64,000 nucleotides of DNA from an uncultured Colwellia sp. (GTDB taxonomy: Bacteria; Pseudomonadota; Gammaproteobacteria; Enterobacterales; Alteromonadaceae): positions 235,799-299,798 of the forward strand of contig CAJXQJ010000001.1 in assembly GCA_913058245.1 (NCBI GenBank). The letters run 5' to 3'. The position numbers were made by a program, and so were the translations under genes. Below the pieces are notes generated by a model, which did not search any database, had not been told where the DNA came from, and saw nothing but the letters and a program-made list of their open reading frames with translations. Below are positions 62,409 to 64,000 of the stretch, in pieces. Position 1 is the first letter of the stretch. Every line of letters starts with the position of its first letter.

Positions 62409-63338
62409 TCAGTTGGAATTTACTGCACTTGCATGTTGTGGATCGGCAGTTGAAAGGGCCTTTGATATGCACATATTTAACGCCGCGATAAGTTTATCTC
62501 GACTATGATAATGCGCTGTCGTGTCACTACTTAATTCATGGTGACAAACGCCAATACGATTTGAAGTAATGCTGTGATCGTGACAAATAGCACTGTCAAT
62601 TGGTAAACAACCAATATTCTCTTCAATCCAATCGAGTTTTTCATCTAGTGATAAATCGCTAGCTGGGCTGTTTTCAGCAACAATGTTGTCGATAAAGACT
62701 CTGTGTGCTTTGGTTTGTTTAAGCGCGTTGCTAATATCACGTACCAGTAATGGTGGAACAATACTGGTTAAGAAGCTACCAGGGCCTAAAATAATAAGGT
62801 CAGCATTTAAAATCGCATCAGTGCAATTAGGCAATGTTTTCACTAAAGGCGCCAACATTAAATTTTTTGGCATGACAGGCATTTCATCAACCGATAACTC
62901 GCCAACTCGACAACGTCCTTCGGGATAAAAGGCCATTAAATCAGTTGGTGTTTCTGACATAGGTAAAACCGGGGTTTTAACACCAAGTAGTCGACGAACT
63001 AATTTGATTGACTCTAGCGGTCTAGAATGTATTTGGCCTAAGCCATATAAGATAAGGTTACCTAAGTTGTGACCACCAAGTTCATCTTGGCCGTCAAAAC
63101 GAAAGTCGAATAGTTGACTACCAACTGATTGTTCGTCAACTAATTGTGTCAGACAGTTGCGTAAGTCGCCCCAAGCAATAGAACTGCTACGTTTTCTTAA
63201 ACGACCCGTAGAACCGCCATTGTCTGTTGTAGTGACAATACCTGTTAGTTGGTTTCCTAAAAAGGAAAGGGTAGAAAGCACACGCCCTAAACCGTGACCT
63301 CCACCAATGGCAACAACATTGAGCTCTTTTAGTTGCAT
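62409..63338 (-). CDS. yvcK: YvcK/CofD-family protein (gluconeogenesis factor)
   Basis: A 309-aa protein: NVVAIGGGHGLGRVLSTLSFL (nucleotide-sugar loop), VTTTDNGGSTGRLRKR, GDLRNCLTQL, and LIILGPGSFLTSIVPPLLV. The family binds UDP-GlcNAc and links carbon metabolism to cell-wall growth in Gram-positives; its role in gammaproteobacteria is less clear. Length and motifs are complete. It precedes, on the opposite strand, the tRNA operon. Confidence 0.92.
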   Translation of the reverse strand: MQLKELNVVAIGGGHGLGRVLSTLSFLGNQLTGIVTTTDNGGSTGRLRKRSSSIAWGDLRNCLTQLVDEQSVGSQLFDFRFDGQDELGGHNLGNLILYGLGQIHSRPLESIKLVRRLLGVKTPVLPMSETPTDLMAFYPEGRCRVGELSVDEMPVMPKNLMLAPLVKTLPNCTDAILNADLIILGPGSFLTSIVPPLLVRDISNALKQTKAHRVFIDNIVAENSPASDLSLDEKLDWIEENIGCLPIDSAICHDHSITSNRIGVCHHELSSDTTAHYHSRDKLIAALNMCISKALSTADPQHASAVNSN

Positions 63339-63739
63339 ATAACTATTATTCTTTTCAATTGAGCTTTAACCATAACGTTAATTATACGTTAAATAAAGCA
63401 ACAAGCCACAGTTTCTCTACCTAGTAGCGATGTGACAGCGCTTTTTAATCATAAGATGTTTATTGCAAAGAATAAACTAGCATTGGTAATTTTTGTTTTT
63501 TTAACTGAGCTTACGTAAAATTTGGCAATATAAGCAGTTGATAAGGCAAAAAATAGTCAACTTGGTCTTTAAATAATCAGTTAAGCAAGAACTTTGAAAA
63601 AAATGTATTAATATCTAAAATAAGTGTTGACAGTATCATGGTCGCTGCTTAGAATGCGCCTCGCTTTCAACGAGTAACTCGATTACTTGTTTGGAGGAGA
63701 ATTAAGATAAGTATTAGGCCACTTATTTTATTTCTATGT
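63339..63739 (+). other. Intergenic region and tRNA operon leader
   Basis: About 400 AT-rich bases between the yvcK start and tRNA-Ala. It holds the yvcK promoter side and, near its end, the strong tRNA promoter at 63627-63655. No gene seen. Confidence 0.6.
63627..63655 (+). promoter_or_regulatory. Strong sigma70 promoter of the tRNA operon
   Basis: Consensus TTGACA (63627-63632), 17-base spacer and TAGAAT (63650-63655), followed by the GC-rich discriminator GCGCCTCGC typical of stringently controlled stable-RNA promoters. AT-rich sequence upstream could serve as an UP element. Confidence 0.8.
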
Positions 63740-63815
63740 GGGGCTATAGCTCAGCTGGGAGAGCGCTTCGCTGGCAGCGAAGAGGTCTGCGGTTCGATCC
63801 CGCATAGCTCCACCA
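63740..63815 (+). tRNA. tRNA-Ala (anticodon GGC)
   Basis: A 76-base cloverleaf with encoded CCA. The acceptor stem GGGGCTA/TAGCTCC contains the G3:U70 pair that identifies alanine tRNA. The anticodon arm is CTTCG-CTGGCAG-CGAAG, anticodon GGC; the T loop is TTCGATC. First gene of the operon after the consensus promoter. Confidence 0.97.
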
Positions 63816-63934
63816 TATTATTTAGTGTTGCTTATGCAACCCTAAAAGATAGATAAAAAGATAAACGCGATTGGGTAATTGTTAAATTATCGGATTGCAA
63901 AAATAAACTGAAAAGTTTGTTTTATCGTTTTAGT

Positions 63935-64000
63935 GTCCCTATCGTCTAGAGGCCTAGGACACCGCCCTTTCACGGCGGTAACAGGGGTTCGAATCCCCTT
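63935..64000 (+). tRNA. tRNA-Glu (anticodon TTC), truncated by the window end
   Basis: GTCCCTATCGTCTAGAGG begins the acceptor and D arm, the anticodon arm is CCGCC-CTTTCAC-GGCGG with anticodon TTC, and the T arm CAGGGGTTCGAATCCCCT is complete. The last bases of the acceptor stem and CCA lie outside the window. It follows tRNA-Ala by about 120 bases in the same operon. Confidence 0.95.

Noticed and set aside
1..64000. Mobile element, prophage or integron
   Set aside because: No transposase, integrase, terminal inverted repeats, attachment duplications or phage genes were found on either strand.

Overview
The window reads as chromosome of a marine gammaproteobacterium of the Alteromonadales, most like the Colwelliaceae (Colwellia/Thalassotalea). 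This is inferred from the AT-rich composition, the many TonB receptors, secreted lipases and Tat/lipoprotein enzymes, the CrbS/CrbR pair, and the housekeeping blocks (sbcDC, rcsF-trmO, metG/mrp/dcd, yvcK, tRNA-Ala/tRNA-Glu). I see no insertion sequence, prophage, CRISPR array or integron.

Layout. 1-4263: end of a secreted-protein/lipase operon and a chemoreceptor. 4334-11229: a TetR-centred locus with a Rieske oxygenase, a small membrane protein, a beta-propeller/di-haem c-type lipoprotein, the TetR regulator, a membrane-anchored protein of unknown role and a sterol-desaturase-type di-iron hydroxylase. Three operator-like sites lie on the divergent and downstream promoters. 11303-18662: VF530-type protein, DUF2780 protein, an M19-like lipoprotein with an altered metal site, PatB/MalY C-S lyase, and a TonB receptor behind a Zur-like palindrome followed by a DUF1624 membrane protein. 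18670-31302: SigZ-like sigma factor, PHB-depolymerase-type esterase, TonB receptor, CrbR/CrbS-like acetate-switch two-component system, MFS transporter with an HSL-type esterase, a class 2 lipase and 3-hydroxybutyrate dehydrogenase. 31566-32291: XRE regulator with membrane partner and palindromic operators.

32476-41260: an AraC regulator diverges from an alkyl-DHAP-synthase-like flavoprotein, a GlpD-like oxidase, an FGGY kinase and a PhoD-type phosphatase. This looks like a self-contained glycerol-ether or glycerophosphate pathway. 41412-48464: small membrane/Sel1 pair, VOC protein, SbcD-SbcC nuclease. 48853-58039: 55-aa protein with a structured leader, MBL hydrolase, SRPBCC protein, two EamA transporters, SlyD, amidohydrolase, RcsF-TrmO, and a DAACS transporter fused to its own solute-binding domain. 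58284-64000: MetG, Mrp, Dcd, YvcK and the start of a tRNA operon.

Two accessory loci are the best candidates for something little described: the TetR/Rieske/di-haem/di-iron oxidation locus, with its shared operator motif, and the AraC/ADPS/GlpD/kinase/PhoD cluster. Both suggest use or remodelling of lipids (sterol-like or ether lipids), which fits the several lipases and esterases nearby, but no substrate can be read from sequence alone.
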